The notes under the pieces were generated by a model. That model had not been told where the DNA came from, did no database searches, and saw nothing but the letters and a program-made list of their open reading frames with translations. The translations under genes were made by a program, and so were the position numbers. Source: Neocallimastix lanati (nom. inval.) (taxonomy: Eukaryota > Neocallimastigomycota > Neocallimastigomycetes > Neocallimastigales > Neocallimastigaceae). Taken from it: DNA of 50,000 bases. The stretch spans positions 1,525,001 to 1,575,000 of the forward strand of contig JACVTC010000002.1 in assembly GCA_016946835.1 (NCBI GenBank), read 5' to 3'. Below, piece after piece: positions 1 to 13,810 of this stretch; position 1 is the first letter of the stretch, and every line of letters begins with the position of its first letter.

Positions 1-127
1 TATTGATTATCTATTATGTTCAGTCCGTTCCAAGAAGGTAAAAATATTTTAAATATTTTTCTTTTTTTTTTAATATTATATTAATATTATTTATTAAAAA
101 TAAAATAAATATATATATATATATATA

Positions 128-166
<39 letters not shown>

Positions 167-1032
167 ACTCAAATATATATGGCTTTTATGTATATAAATG
201 TTATAATATATATGAAATATAATGTATTGAAACAATTTATATATATATTAAAATTTAAGCCACATTTTAGAGATGAAAAATATTATTAACCTGTACTAAA
301 ATATATGATATCATTCAACTTTTTACTATAAAATATAGTCATATAGTTGTCATAATTATAACAATTTAAATGATTTAACTTTTTAACAAATTAAGAGATA
401 AAAGTCTCAATAACTTTAATTAAAAAAAAAAAAAATTGTGATTTTTTCACTATTATTGAACCTGACTTTTAACAGATAAAGAGTTGTTGCCATTGTTGGC
501 TCTTAAAAAGTATTTCTTTATGAATGAAGCAATCAACAAAATACAATTTTATATTTTGAAAAATAAAATATAAAAAAAAAATATGTATATAGTATATATA
601 TATAGTTTATCATTATGTCAAATTTAGGGAGGGGACTTATCTCATTATTATTATTGATCAACTTTAAGGATGTATAATATTTATTTTAAAGCTTGAAAAA
701 AAAAAAAAAAGAATAAAAAGTTTAAAACTTTTTAATAGATATTAGAAGAAATCCTAAAATAAATTTAGAGATACTTTATAACATTTTACTGATTTTGAAA
801 CCAAAGAATTATCAAATTAAATAATAAATGATGAGAAAAAAAAATACACATTTACATAAAGTAATATTCTAATATATAAATATTTAAGATAAGAAAAAAT
901 ATAATAGAAATCTAAAAAAAATAAACAAAGTAGTAAAAATTGACTTATTTATTTTTATTCTTTTATTATAGAAATTAGAGGAATTATAAAAATAAAAAGA
1001 CCTTTGATATTTGTTGGAAGAAGGCCTATATA

Positions 1033-1056
1033 GAGGAGGGAGGGGGAGAATGTTAA
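1033..1056 (+). other. Possible polypurine tract and LTR start of a decayed LTR element
   Basis: A tract of almost only purines (gaggagggagggggaga, about 1036-1052) is immediately followed by ATGTTAAAATAATG. A polypurine tract directly before a TG is the usual junction between the internal region and the 3' LTR of an LTR retrotransposon. A G-rich purine block is rare in this AT-rich intergenic DNA. I found no second LTR copy and no clear RNase H coding upstream, so this is only a suggestion. Confidence 0.3.
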
Positions 1057-1585
1057 AATAATGAAATATTATGTGAAATTTACATTCATTCCTATTATAT
1101 CTATTATATGTATATAAGCCACAATATAAAGATATAAAAGTAAATTAGGTTTTATAATTATGTAATACAAATCATGGACTTTTTAATAATAAATTTACAA
1201 TTTTGGTATTATGTATACGTATAATAATGTATAACAATGTATAAATAATTTTAGTTTTTTTTTAGTTTTTTGGATATAGGGTTAGATTTTATGGATTTAA
1301 ATAAATCTTTTTATTTATGTTACACCATACCATCATCATTTATATATATATTATTTATTTATTAATTAAAAAATTACTTTTATGCGTTAAAAAATTAAAA
1401 TATAAAAAATAAAAGAAAGTATCTTTCATTTTTATTATTATTTTATGCGAGCGTTGACGCCGTACCGGTATGGCAATAAAACATACACCCATATTAACAA
1501 TTGGGGGAGACAAAAGTCTTCAGTGTATAAAAAAAAAATTTATTATTGTTTTATTTAGTTAAAATAAATACTATTTTATTTAAAG

Positions 1586-1874
1586 AATAATAATAATAAA
1601 TAATAATAATAAATAATAATAATAATAAATAATAATAATAAATAATAATAATAAATAATAACAAATAATAATAAATAATAATAATAAATAATAATAATAA
1701 ATAATAACAAATAATAATAAATAATAATAATAAATAATAACAAATAATAATAAATAATAATAATAAATAATAATAATAATAAATAATAATAATAAATAAT
1801 AATAATAAATAATAATAATAATAAATAATAATAATAAATAATAATAATAAATAATAATAATAATAATAATAAAA
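1586..1874. repeat. AAT/AATAAATAAT microsatellite
   Basis: About 290 bp composed of AAT units interspersed with AAAT and AAC variants. AAT arrays are abundant in dictyostelid genomes; in coding frames they give Asn runs. The apparent open frame on the minus strand (Tyr/Ile/Leu only) is an artefact of the repeat. Confidence 0.9.
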
Positions 1875-2637
1875 GAAATATTGTTTAAGTTTATATATAT
1901 ATATAAAAAAAAAAGGCTTATCAAACTCTATATAACCTTATATTAATCAATAAAAATAAAATGGGGATAATTTCATGGGTTTTTATGCATAAATTACATA
2001 AATCTATGATTTTAATAAAAGTTTAATTAACTTTATTATTAATATAAAATTTATTTACTATAGAGTAGAAATAAATAAATAAATGAAAAATATAAATTAA
2101 ATAAATAACTAATTAAAATAAATAAATAAATTAAATAAAATTAAAACATGGAATTGAAATAACCATTAAAATGTTTAAATGATATTGATAAATGAAAAAA
2201 AAAAAATTTTTTGCTTAACCAATTAAATTTAAGCATAAATTAATAAAAAAAAATACAAAAAAATTACTTTTAATCATAATAATTAAGTAATAATTTAAGT
2301 AATAATGTATATATATATTTTTTTAAATTTTATCGTTTTTACTTTTTTTTTTTAAATAAATATTTTTATTTTTTTTTTTTCATTTTTTTTTTTTTTGTAA
2401 ATATTAATAAATGACTTTTTATTCTATTTATAACAATTAAAAAAAGTTCAATCAATAAATCAAAAACTCTAAAAAAAAAATTAGAAAATGCACATCTATT
2501 TCTATTCTAAAAAAAAAATAAGATCGCTTATTAGTTTTAATTTTTTTTTTTTTATCTTTTTTGGATAAATTATATTTAAGGAATCTCGAAGTATGATTGG
2601 TTGGAGTTTTTTTCGAATATTTTAAAAATATATATAT

Positions 2638-2751
2638 ATTATATAGTTAATAATAACTATATAATAATTAAATAATAATCTATAACAATTAAATAATAAT
2701 CTATAACAATTAAATTATTATTTATATAGCAGATTGTTATAGATTATTATT
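2638..2751. repeat. Cluster of inverted repeats
   Basis: Two perfect inverted repeats lie side by side. The first is 2638-2665, with 12-bp arms (attatatagtta / taactatataat) and a 4-nt loop. The second has 19-bp arms, 2692-2710 and 2733-2751 (aataataatctataacaat and its reverse complement), around a 22-nt loop. The left arm of the second is preceded by a direct copy of itself (about 2670-2689). RNA from here would fold into a stable AT-rich hairpin. Confidence 0.7.
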
Positions 2752-3946
2752 TTAGTACTATATACTATTTGATAAAAGGTACTTTATAATATATCATTTC
2801 ATTATGATTAAATACTTAAAAATAATAATTGAATAGAAATAATAAAATAATAAAATAATTATTGTTTTTATTTTATCTTTTTTTTTTTTTTTTAATTGTT
2901 ATATAACATATTTAATCCATAATCTATTATTTTTTATATTTTATTATTTATTATGTAAAATCAATTGATAAAAAAAATTTAATACCAAAAAGTTTAAATT
3001 ATAATAAATTGAAATGAAAATGAAAATGAAAAAAAAAAAAAAAATAGATAAATAAAATCTTCAATTTAATTAGAGATTAAAAAAATCTAAAAATTAAAAT
3101 AACCATTTTTCCAAGTTTCTATTTTTTTATTAATTATTCAGTTATTTATTATTTAATTCATCAGTTTATTATTATTCATTTATTTATTATTTGATTATTT
3201 ATTTATTTATTATTTAATTATTTATTTAATTATTTATTATTCAATTATTTTTATTATTACTTATTTATTATTTATTATTTAATTATTTATTATTTATTTA
3301 TTTATTATTTATTAATTATTATTTAATTATTTAATTATTATTCAATTATTTATTATTTAATTATTATTCAATTATTTATTATTTAACTATTTATTATTTA
3401 TTATTTATTATTATTTAATTTTAATATTAATGTAATTATATATAAAAAAATTTTTTTATAATACTGCAAATTTTGTACTGAAAATTTTTTTTTTCTTTTT
3501 CTTTTTTTTTTTCTTCTTCTTCACTTTTAGGGTTTTTTATAAAATAAAAAAAAAAAAAAATAAAAAAAAAAGGGAATATTAATGAATTATTAAATAAAAA
3601 TTATTTAATAATAAATTAATAGTAAATAAGTTGTTGGGAATTATCAATCTTTTTTTATTTATATAGTTAAATCTTAAAAATATATATATAATAGTAAATA
3701 TCATTTTTATACATTTATTTTATTCATAAAAGCTTTATCAATATTTAAATTTTATATATATATTTAATTTAATATTTAATCAATTATTTTTTTTAATTTT
3801 ATATTTTTTCTGATTATTATTTATGCATAATAATTAATTTATATATTTATATATATATATTATAATTTCATATAACTATGAAATCGATTTTATTTTACCA
3901 AATAATATCATATATATAGTAAAAAAAAAAAAAAAAAAAAAAAAAA

Positions 3947-7339
<3,393 letters not shown>

Positions 7340-7345
7340 ATAATT

Positions 7346-7400
<55 letters not shown>

Positions 7401-7778
7401 TAGAACTATATAAACAGTATTGTAAATGAATTAAGAATTAATAATAATAATAATAATAATAAAAATTATATATAAAAAAAAATTATAAAATAATTTATAT
7501 ATATATATATAATAATTTTAGTAAAAGAAAACAAAAACTTTAACAAACAAATAAACAAACAAACAAAAAAAGCATATAAAAAAATAATAATAAATTATTA
7601 TATTATTAAATAGATATTATAATATTATTTTTATTTCTTTCTTTTTTTTTTTTTTTTTTTTTTTTTTATTTTTTAAAAAAAATACTTTTTTATTATATTT
7701 ATTTATTTTTATATTTATTTTTTTTTTTTTTTAGTTTTTATTATATATGTTTAATCATCTTATTATAATGTAATTTTT

Positions 7779-7821
<43 letters not shown>

Positions 7822-8090
7822 TTATATATAAATATTTTTACTTTCTATTTTTATTTTTATTTTTATAGATGTAATTTCGGTGTGATTAAGACAATTAATA
7901 TTACAGATATGAAATGATATAAAACATTTTTTATTTTTTATTTTTTATTTTTTGGGAATTCTTTTGTACCTAATTAGATAAGCAATAATATTTCACTTTT
8001 AATGATTAATGAGAAGACGTAATGTTATAATCTTGGAAAGCCAACTTTCCAATTTTTTTTTTTTTTTTGCATAATATATTATTTAATTTA
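7340..8090. other. Intergenic region downstream of the arginine gene
   Basis: No gene seen. A run of about 44 A begins shortly after the stop codon (7352-7395), and poly-T blocks lie at 7649-7667 and 7782-7819. The region from about 7900 passes into the decayed retroelement on the minus strand. Confidence 0.7.
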
Positions 8091-9060
8091 TGAAAGAAAT
8101 ATTTGTAAATTCCATATCCTTCAAAATGGCAAATTGAACCATTTACACAACACAATTTTATTGATTCCTATTTGAAGTTAAAATGTAAAGATTTATCATT
8201 TGTTACATGTTCGCCAGCACCTATATCATAAAACTATGTAACATCATCCATTATTTCTTTATTATGATTAATATAATCAATTGATTTATTATTTTTATTT
8301 TCAAAATCACAAATATGTTTAGTATTATTTGGTGTAACCTCCAAGAAATTTATACTTTTCTCTTTATATTTTTAATTATTTTGTTTTCTCTGATATATTA
8401 GTACTCTATATAGTTTAAAACAGTGTCAATTCAAACCATCGAAAACATATATATATTTATGATAGTTTAATGTTCAAATGTCATACAAATACAATCAATC
8501 AAAACCATATCATTTATATCAATATTATGCTAGATATGCATTAATGTATTTGAATGCCTAAAACTACCAAAACTAATCAAAATATATATCAGGTTTAGTT
8601 AATCGCACACATATGTTTTATGCTAGTTTTAGCATAAATTGGCATTCAAATACAAAATACAGATTGGACCGTTTATTATAATATATGTTAGCAATATAGA
8701 ATTTATACAAATTTATGCTTGCAAATAGGGTTGAATTTGGATATTTTAAAAACTGCTATCAATCATGTGTGTTTTAGCATACTAGTATCTTCATAATCAA
8801 AGCTTTCATCATAATTGCTGGTATTATCAAAGTAATCTTCACTTCTCATGTATCTTAAAAGTAGCTTTATTATTATAAATACGATAATTTCTTGAATATA
8901 CTAAATGATTTAATGATTTCTTCTCATGTTGTTGGCTTTGCTTTCCCTTTGCTGTTATTATTTTGATTTTTAATATTATTTTCTTTGTTTTGGAGATTAA
9001 AATAATATTCTTTTTGTGGAATGTCCATTCACCTTGAATATGTGACAATAATTTCCATTA
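8090..9060 (-). mobile_element. Ty1/copia-like retrotransposon relic: gag zinc knuckle and protease
   Basis: Reading the minus strand with frameshifts gives a recognisable gag-pol order. At about 9056-9008 is YCHIFKVNGHSTKR, which fits a CCHC zinc knuckle (C-x2-C-x4-H-x4-C) with the second Cys changed to Phe and the last lost. At about 8229-8170 is FYDIGAGEHVTNDKSLHFNF, which fits the start of a copia-type aspartic protease (usually D-S-G-A followed by H-M/V-T-N-D). About 8130 gives VNGSICHFEGYG, as in the next protease strand. Stops and frame changes break it throughout. Upstream Asn codons come from an AAT array (9100-9152). The stretch 8420-8770 between the two motifs does not look like pol and contains an inverted-repeat element. 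Ty3-type gag could give a similar knuckle; the protease wording favours copia. Confidence 0.65.
8546..8653. repeat. Small inverted-repeat element inside the copia relic
   Basis: Perfect 13-bp inverted termini, gtatttgaatgcc at 8546-8558 and its reverse complement at 8641-8653, enclose 82 bp. Just inside the right end is a 9-bp-arm hairpin (tttatgcta / tagcataaa, 8617-8638). The inner sequences also match imperfectly after a short gap (taaaacta), so the termini may be longer. No clear target duplication is seen. It has the form of a very short MITE or a folded-back remnant. Confidence 0.5.
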
Positions 9061-9099
9061 TCCTTCTTTTAAATATATTTATTTTTCTTATTCTTATTC

Positions 9100-9152
<53 letters not shown>
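9100..9152. repeat. ATT trinucleotide array
   Basis: About 17 to 18 uninterrupted ATT units. On the minus strand this is an Asn-coding AAT run directly upstream of the zinc-knuckle relic, which fits the Asn-rich gag context. Confidence 0.9.
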
Positions 9153-9154
<2 letters not shown>

Positions 9155-9359
9155 AGATAGAAGGCTTTTTATTTAATTTTTTTTTTTTTTTTATGTAAAT
9201 TAGTAAATATGTTAATTTCATGTTGTATAATTTATTTCAACAAATCCTTATAAATATTTTATACATTCACGTGATATACATCTACATAAAATATCATCTT
9301 CTTACCTTGTTAACCATTCCCTTTTACTGTTACTAATACTTCTTCCCCCAAGAAGGAAA

Positions 9360-10210
9360 TTAATCACTTTTTCACACACACTAGGATCAACATACACATT
9401 ATTTTCAATACTATTACTAACATTTCTAATAATACTATTACTAATAATATTATAACTATTATTACTATAACTATTATTATTATAACTATTATTACTATTA
9501 CTATTATTACTGTTACTATTATTATCATTATTATTAACGATATCATTTGTTAGGTTGCCACGGTTAAAAGCGTTATATAAAAATAAAATTTTATCATTGA
9601 CTTTATTAAGAATATGATTGAAAAATGGACAATCAATTAATCAATGCCTTATCCATTGCTTTTATTACTTTTACAACCGGGACAAAAATTAGGACACACT
9701 TGATCTATTATTTTTGCAGCTTTAGCAATTCTAGCATATAATCTATATCGGCTTCGTACTCTCAATAGCCAATAGAAATCATATGAAAGATCAGGATATT
9801 CATAACAAAGTTTTATAAAATTTAATGTTTCTTCGAATCTGTTTTTGTCATAAAATTCAGCTTTAATAGAATTGATTTTCATATCTCTATTCCAATAAAA
9901 ATCCTTGATTTTTTTTTATCGTTATTACCTCTTTTCTCTAGTTTACGTTTAAGAGTTCTACTTTCTTTCGTCTATGTATATTTTCTAGACTTTGGAATAT
10001 TATTAACTAAATAGGAAATAATACAATTTGAATCTTTCCATTTATTAAAATATTATTAACTTGAGTCAAAATTTACTAACAGAAAAAAGAGCTTTGAAAC
10101 TTTAGTGGTGTTAAGTAATTTAAAATAGGGTTCAACAATAAACTTTTATCAAAAGGTATACCTAAATAAATACAACATTTTATTAGATGAATTAATAATA
10201 AATATTTATA
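9360..10210 (-). mobile_element. Non-LTR retrotransposon ORF2 relic, C-terminal part
   Basis: Minus-strand translation across several frameshifts gives pieces typical of the region after the reverse transcriptase palm in LINE-type ORF2. About 10170-10050 reads YLGIPFDKSLLLNPILNYL and then a segment ending NNILINGKIQIVLFPI. The open stretch 9882-9649 (77 codons) has FYWLLRVRSRYRLYARIAKA followed by CPNFCPGCKS. In another frame, about 9625, is LIDCPFFNHILNKV, completing a C-x2-C...C arrangement like the C-terminal zinc-binding motif of such proteins. An Asn-rich tail follows (9540-9364). Dictyostelid TRE elements are of this class, but I cannot assign the family. Stops and frameshifts show it is dead, and the 5' part (endonuclease and palm motifs) is missing. 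Confidence 0.7.
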
Positions 10211-10744
10211 AATACTTTATATATTATATTTTAATGGATAATATTAATTTTTATCTAATAAAACAAAAACTTTTTTATTCTTTTAAAAAAAAAATAAACT
10301 ATTATAAAAGTTTTAATTTATTAATTTTTATTTTAAAAAAAAAAAAAAAAAAAAAGAATTCATTTTGTGTCTTTGGTTTATAACTTTTTTTTCTTTATTT
10401 AATTTTTTATTTTATTATACTACATACTTTTAGCATATTTTATTATTATTAATATTATTATTTGAATTTCGAATTATTATTATTATTTTTTTTAATAGCT
10501 ATTATTATTATTGTAGATGTTATATTTATTATTATAATTATAATTAGTTATAATTAGATATATTATTATTATTATTATTGAATTTTTTTTTAATAGATAA
10601 TATTATTGTAGTTGTTATATATATTTTTATAATTATAATTATAATAATAATTATAATTATGATTAGTTATAATTAGTTACATTATTACTATTGAATTTTT
10701 TAAATAGATTACTTTAAAAGATTATTTTTTGTAAATTAACTTAT

Positions 10745-11423
10745 TTTAATCTTCAGCTTCTTCAGCAATTATAGTAGAAGTATCATCAACTTTTTCAATA
10801 ACTGAATCATCATCATCATTATTAAAAATGCCATCAATTTCTTCATCAGAATTATCAAGAGTTTCTTTTTCATCATCTGGAATTTTGGTATTATTATTGT
10901 TATCAAATAATTTAACATGATAGCCTACATCATAATTATTTTTAAAAGAAGTAGGTGGCTTCTAAATTCAGTTGATCATAAACAATACACCATTTAGTTT
11001 GATCACCATGATTTCCATATCTAAGAGTATTTCTTGCATCTTTGACAGTTTGATTTGGTATTTTTCTGATTCTATCTAAAATCTTTTCATATCTTCTATC
11101 TATCATTACCTAAGATATTTAAATTGTACTTTTTTAACGGACTTGCTAAATAATGGTTAGTGACGACTCGGGTTTCAGTTATAAACATTTCATTTTCGAA
11201 ATATTCAACAACTACCGTTTTTCCACTGGCATCACTAATAATAATATGAATACTCTTATTTACGGTGAAATGTATATTATATTTTTTTAATAATTCAATA
11301 ACTTCATCTACAGTAGCTGCTTAATCTAATATAAGATATTTCTTTACATGCTGGAACTGAAATTAAGTATGCTAAATATTACGTTTCAAGAAATTCTTCA
11401 AGTTGCAATCTTTTAGCAACCAT
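10745..11423 (-). pseudogene. Broken linear amide C-N hydrolase (choloylglycine hydrolase/penicillin acylase-like)
   Basis: Read on the minus strand with at least three frame changes and several stops. In order it gives MVAKRLQLEEFLET (from 11423), ATVDEVIELLKKYNIHF, SIHIIISDASGKTVVVEYF, ETRVVTNHYLASPLKKYN, RYEKILDRIRKIPNQTVKDA and NTLRYGNHGDQTKWCIVYD, then LEATYFFKNNYDVGYHVKLF and an acidic tail ending at a TAA near 10745. The pattern TVDEV..L, H..I.DASGK.VV.E, a VVTN-like segment, then T.W..VYD and ATY.F..NY is that of Ntn hydrolases that cleave amide bonds. The N-terminal nucleophile Cys and surrounding region are not present here, so it is also truncated at the 5' end. Family assignment is from motif recognition only. 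Confidence 0.6.
11333..11359. repeat. Copy 1 of a 27-bp dispersed repeat
   Basis: A 27-bp sequence beginning aagatatttctttacatgct is identical to 12189-12215. Here it lies inside the hydrolase pseudogene, at a place where the hydrolase reading (LAYLIS to ATVDEV) seems interrupted. Confidence 0.85.
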
Positions 11424-11949
11424 GGTAAGTGCGAATTTTTAATGGCCAAAGTTGGTAACTTGATTCGAGGAAGTATTATTAGGATTAATTTATTAAATTT
11501 ATTAAAGTATTATTTAATTATTTATTTAATTATATTATTTTGATTACACATATTTACTCAAGTAAAAATAATTATACTTGATTATACATTTAAAACTATC
11601 TAACAATTTTCTCACATAATTTTCTTAATTTAGAGAAATGGTTTATTTTTATGCTATTTAGTTATAATTCACCAATTAATTAGTTGTTCTTAAGGATTAA
11701 AATAAACTATTTAATGAATTTTTATGTTTTAATATTATAAAAAATTAATAATTATTATTTAAGGAAATATTTAATAACTATATAAAAATAAATATAAAAT
11801 AATTTATGTTTTAAAATTTATTTATTCTTATTTTTTAGTAATTATAATTAATATATAGAAATCAAGCCACTTATAGCGAACATTATAAAATCATTAGATT
11901 TAAATTTGATTTATGACATTAATTTATATTTGAATAATGACTTATAATG

Positions 11950-11983
11950 ACTATATTTACACTTATTTAAGTGTAAATATAGT
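11950..11983. repeat. 34-bp perfect palindrome
   Basis: Arms of 16 bp (actatatttacactta and its reverse complement) are separated by only 2 nt. It lies alone in intergenic DNA between the hydrolase pseudogene and the ATTATTTT array. Confidence 0.85.
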
Positions 11984-12009
11984 GTACAGATATACTATAT
12001 TTGTAATGA

Positions 12010-12160
12010 TGAAAGTAATAAGAATTATAACTATCCAAAATTTAATCATTTCGAATACTTGAAATATCAAAGAATGCTTAATAATAAGGAATATTAAAAA
12101 GGAGTAAGCAATCACCCATAAATTTCAATATAGCTCCTGAGAAGAAGAAATTTTTTGGAC
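12010..12160 (+). pseudogene. Unidentified coding-like relic
   Basis: The plus strand shows two short coding-like pieces in different frames: YPKFNHFEYLKYQRMLNNKE (about 12030-12090) and SPINFNIAPEKKKFFGHAV (about 12112-12168). Codon choice looks more like exons than flanks, but there are stops between the pieces and no family is recognised. Confidence 0.25.
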
Positions 12161-12188
12161 ATGCTGTCAAAAAAAAAAAAAAAAAAAA

Positions 12189-12215
12189 AAGATATTTCTT
12201 TACATGCTGGAACTG
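12189..12215. repeat. Copy 2 of the 27-bp dispersed repeat
   Basis: Identical to 11333-11359. It directly follows a run of about 20 A (12169-12190) and runs into an ATTATTTT array. This looks like a small copied fragment of the hydrolase pseudogene or of a relative. Confidence 0.85.
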
Positions 12216-12231
12216 TACCATTGGCAATGTC

Positions 12232-12440
12232 TATTATTTTATTATTTTATTATTTTATTATTTTATTATTTTATTATTTTATTATTTTATTATTTTATTA
12301 TTTTATTATTTTATTATTTTATTATTTTATTATTTTATTATTTTATTATTTTATTATTTTATTATTTTATTATTTTACTATTTTATTATTTTACTATTAT
12401 TTAATTATTTTACTATTTTATTACTTTATTTTATTTTATT
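12232..12440. repeat. ATTATTTT tandem array
   Basis: About 18 exact 8-bp units up to 12377, then degenerate units to 12440. The Leu/Phe/Tyr/Ile reading frames across it are artefacts. Confidence 0.9.
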
Positions 12441-13340
12441 AAAATTTCATAATATCTATTATAATATAATTCATGTACTTCAAATATATATTATTTTATT
12501 AATAACAAGTATTTATTTAATAATTAAAAATGTAATACATTATTACTATTTATATCATATTGATAATTTTTTTTATTATATTAATAATGTTCGACTTTTT
12601 TACATAATAAACTGCAGCATTTGTCAAAAGAAAAAAAAAAAAAAAATTAACTTCCTGTCAAACCAAATTTTCCTTATGATACTTTTATTATCTAATAATT
12701 ATATGATAAGTCCGTCCACATAATAATATTAATGAACTAACATTTATCATATGTATGAATATTTTATAAAAACTTTTTTTTTTTCCAATTAATTGTATTT
12801 TAAAAAAATTAAATTTTTTTTTTTTAATTGTATTTAAAAAAAGAAAAATTATATATATAATAATTAATAATTTAATTGTTCGTAATAAAAATAAAAATAA
12901 AAATGAAAATAGAAAAAAAAAAAAAAAAAAAAAAATTATAATTATGTATACAAATACAAAAGTTATTGTATTTAAAAGAAAATAAAGAGTTTTATATTAT
13001 TTTTAATTGTATTAAAGTATAAAAAAAAAAAAAAAATACATTAATCAAAGCTTTAAGATCCAATAAATTTTTAATAGTAAAAAAATGATTGGGTATATTA
13101 GAATTTTTTTTTTTTAAAAAACTTAAATATAAAAAACGTCATACTAATTGATTTATTTCATTATTTTTAAATAGTGTATTAAATTAAAAAACAGAGAAAA
13201 TACTTTATTATAAAGAGAATTAAAAAAAGTATTTTTATTCATAATAATGTTTATTATGTTTTTTTGACTTAAATTTAAATAAATATAAATAAAAAGATGG
13301 GTATTTAAAAAAAAAAAAGTTAATAGAAAGATCTTCAGTA
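12441..13340. other. Intergenic, nothing recognised
   Basis: AT-rich sequence with homopolymers on both strands. The short minus-strand frame at 13153-13347 has only Phe/Leu/Ile/Asn/Lys-type codons and no sign of selection. Confidence 0.6.
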
Positions 13341-13810
13341 TCATCAAGGTAAAAGATGTCAGATACTAAAATATTGTTAGGTTGATAAAAAGATTTTTAG
13401 ATGTTTGAACTTTTGATGCAAAATTTTTTTTGAAGATTTCAAAGAAAAAGTGTTTTCAAAGAAAAATTGTTACACTAAGTTATCTTAGTGTAAAATATTG
13501 GCTTCACGTTCAGTTAATCTTCTTTGTTACTTATGATATAATTAAGAAATCTTCTTAATTAAATACAAAGCATAGTTTCTCTTGTAGAAACTGGAGTTCT
13601 AATTTTATTAAAGAATTTATCAAAATGAATTTGGAATGAACTTTATAAGATTGATTCTTCTGATATAGTAATTCATTCTTTAGATACTGAAGATCCATTA
13701 TTTGTTGTAAAAATGTTGAAGTCTATTTATAAGATGATAATTATAAATATTTAAAATTTGTTGTTTAAATAGATATGATTAAGTTAAAACTTAAGTAACT
13801 GTAAGTATCT
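13340..13810 (+). pseudogene. Unidentified broken gene
   Basis: A plus-strand frame contains SIVSLVETGVLILLKNLSK (about 13565-13625) and, after a stop, WNELYKIDSSDIVIHSLDTE continuing with DPLFVVKMLKSIYK (about 13630-13730). A frameshift leads to DDNYKYLKFVV. The alternation of hydrophobic and acidic residues looks coding, but stops occur about every 30 codons or less. A hairpin with 10-bp arms (ttacactaag / cttagtgtaa, 13470-13493) and a direct repeat tttcaaagaaaaa (13437, 13454) lie just upstream. No family recognised. Confidence 0.3.

Larger units (their letters stand above)
1..3946. other. AT-rich intergenic region upstream of the arginine gene
   Basis: No gene could be read here on either strand. 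The stretch consists of A/T runs, an AAT array (1586-1874), ATT-type repeats (about 3120-3420) and long homopolymers. Three items stand out: a purine-rich tract followed by a TG that resembles the 3' end of an LTR element (about 1033-1055), a G/C-rich island with two small hairpins (1447-1474), and a cluster of inverted repeats (2638-2751). The last 100 bp before the start codon at 3947 end in a run of about 27 A, which is usual for dictyostelid leaders. Confidence 0.7.

Noticed and set aside
8839-9048. 70-codon minus-strand open frame as a small gene
   Set aside because: The zinc-knuckle signature is in a neighbouring frame, so this frame is a by-product of the decayed gag.
12113-12160. CCCATAA as an upstream element of a small RNA gene
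   Set aside because: The heptamer fits the DUSE element known for dictyostelid small RNA genes, but there is no suitable TATA spacing, no stem-forming RNA about 60 bp downstream and no class I RNA motif.
12155-12442. Open frames with regular Leu/Phe/Tyr/Ile pattern
   Set aside because: They are produced by the 8-bp ATTATTTT array. Only the first residues come from non-repeat sequence, and those fall in the 27-bp duplicate.
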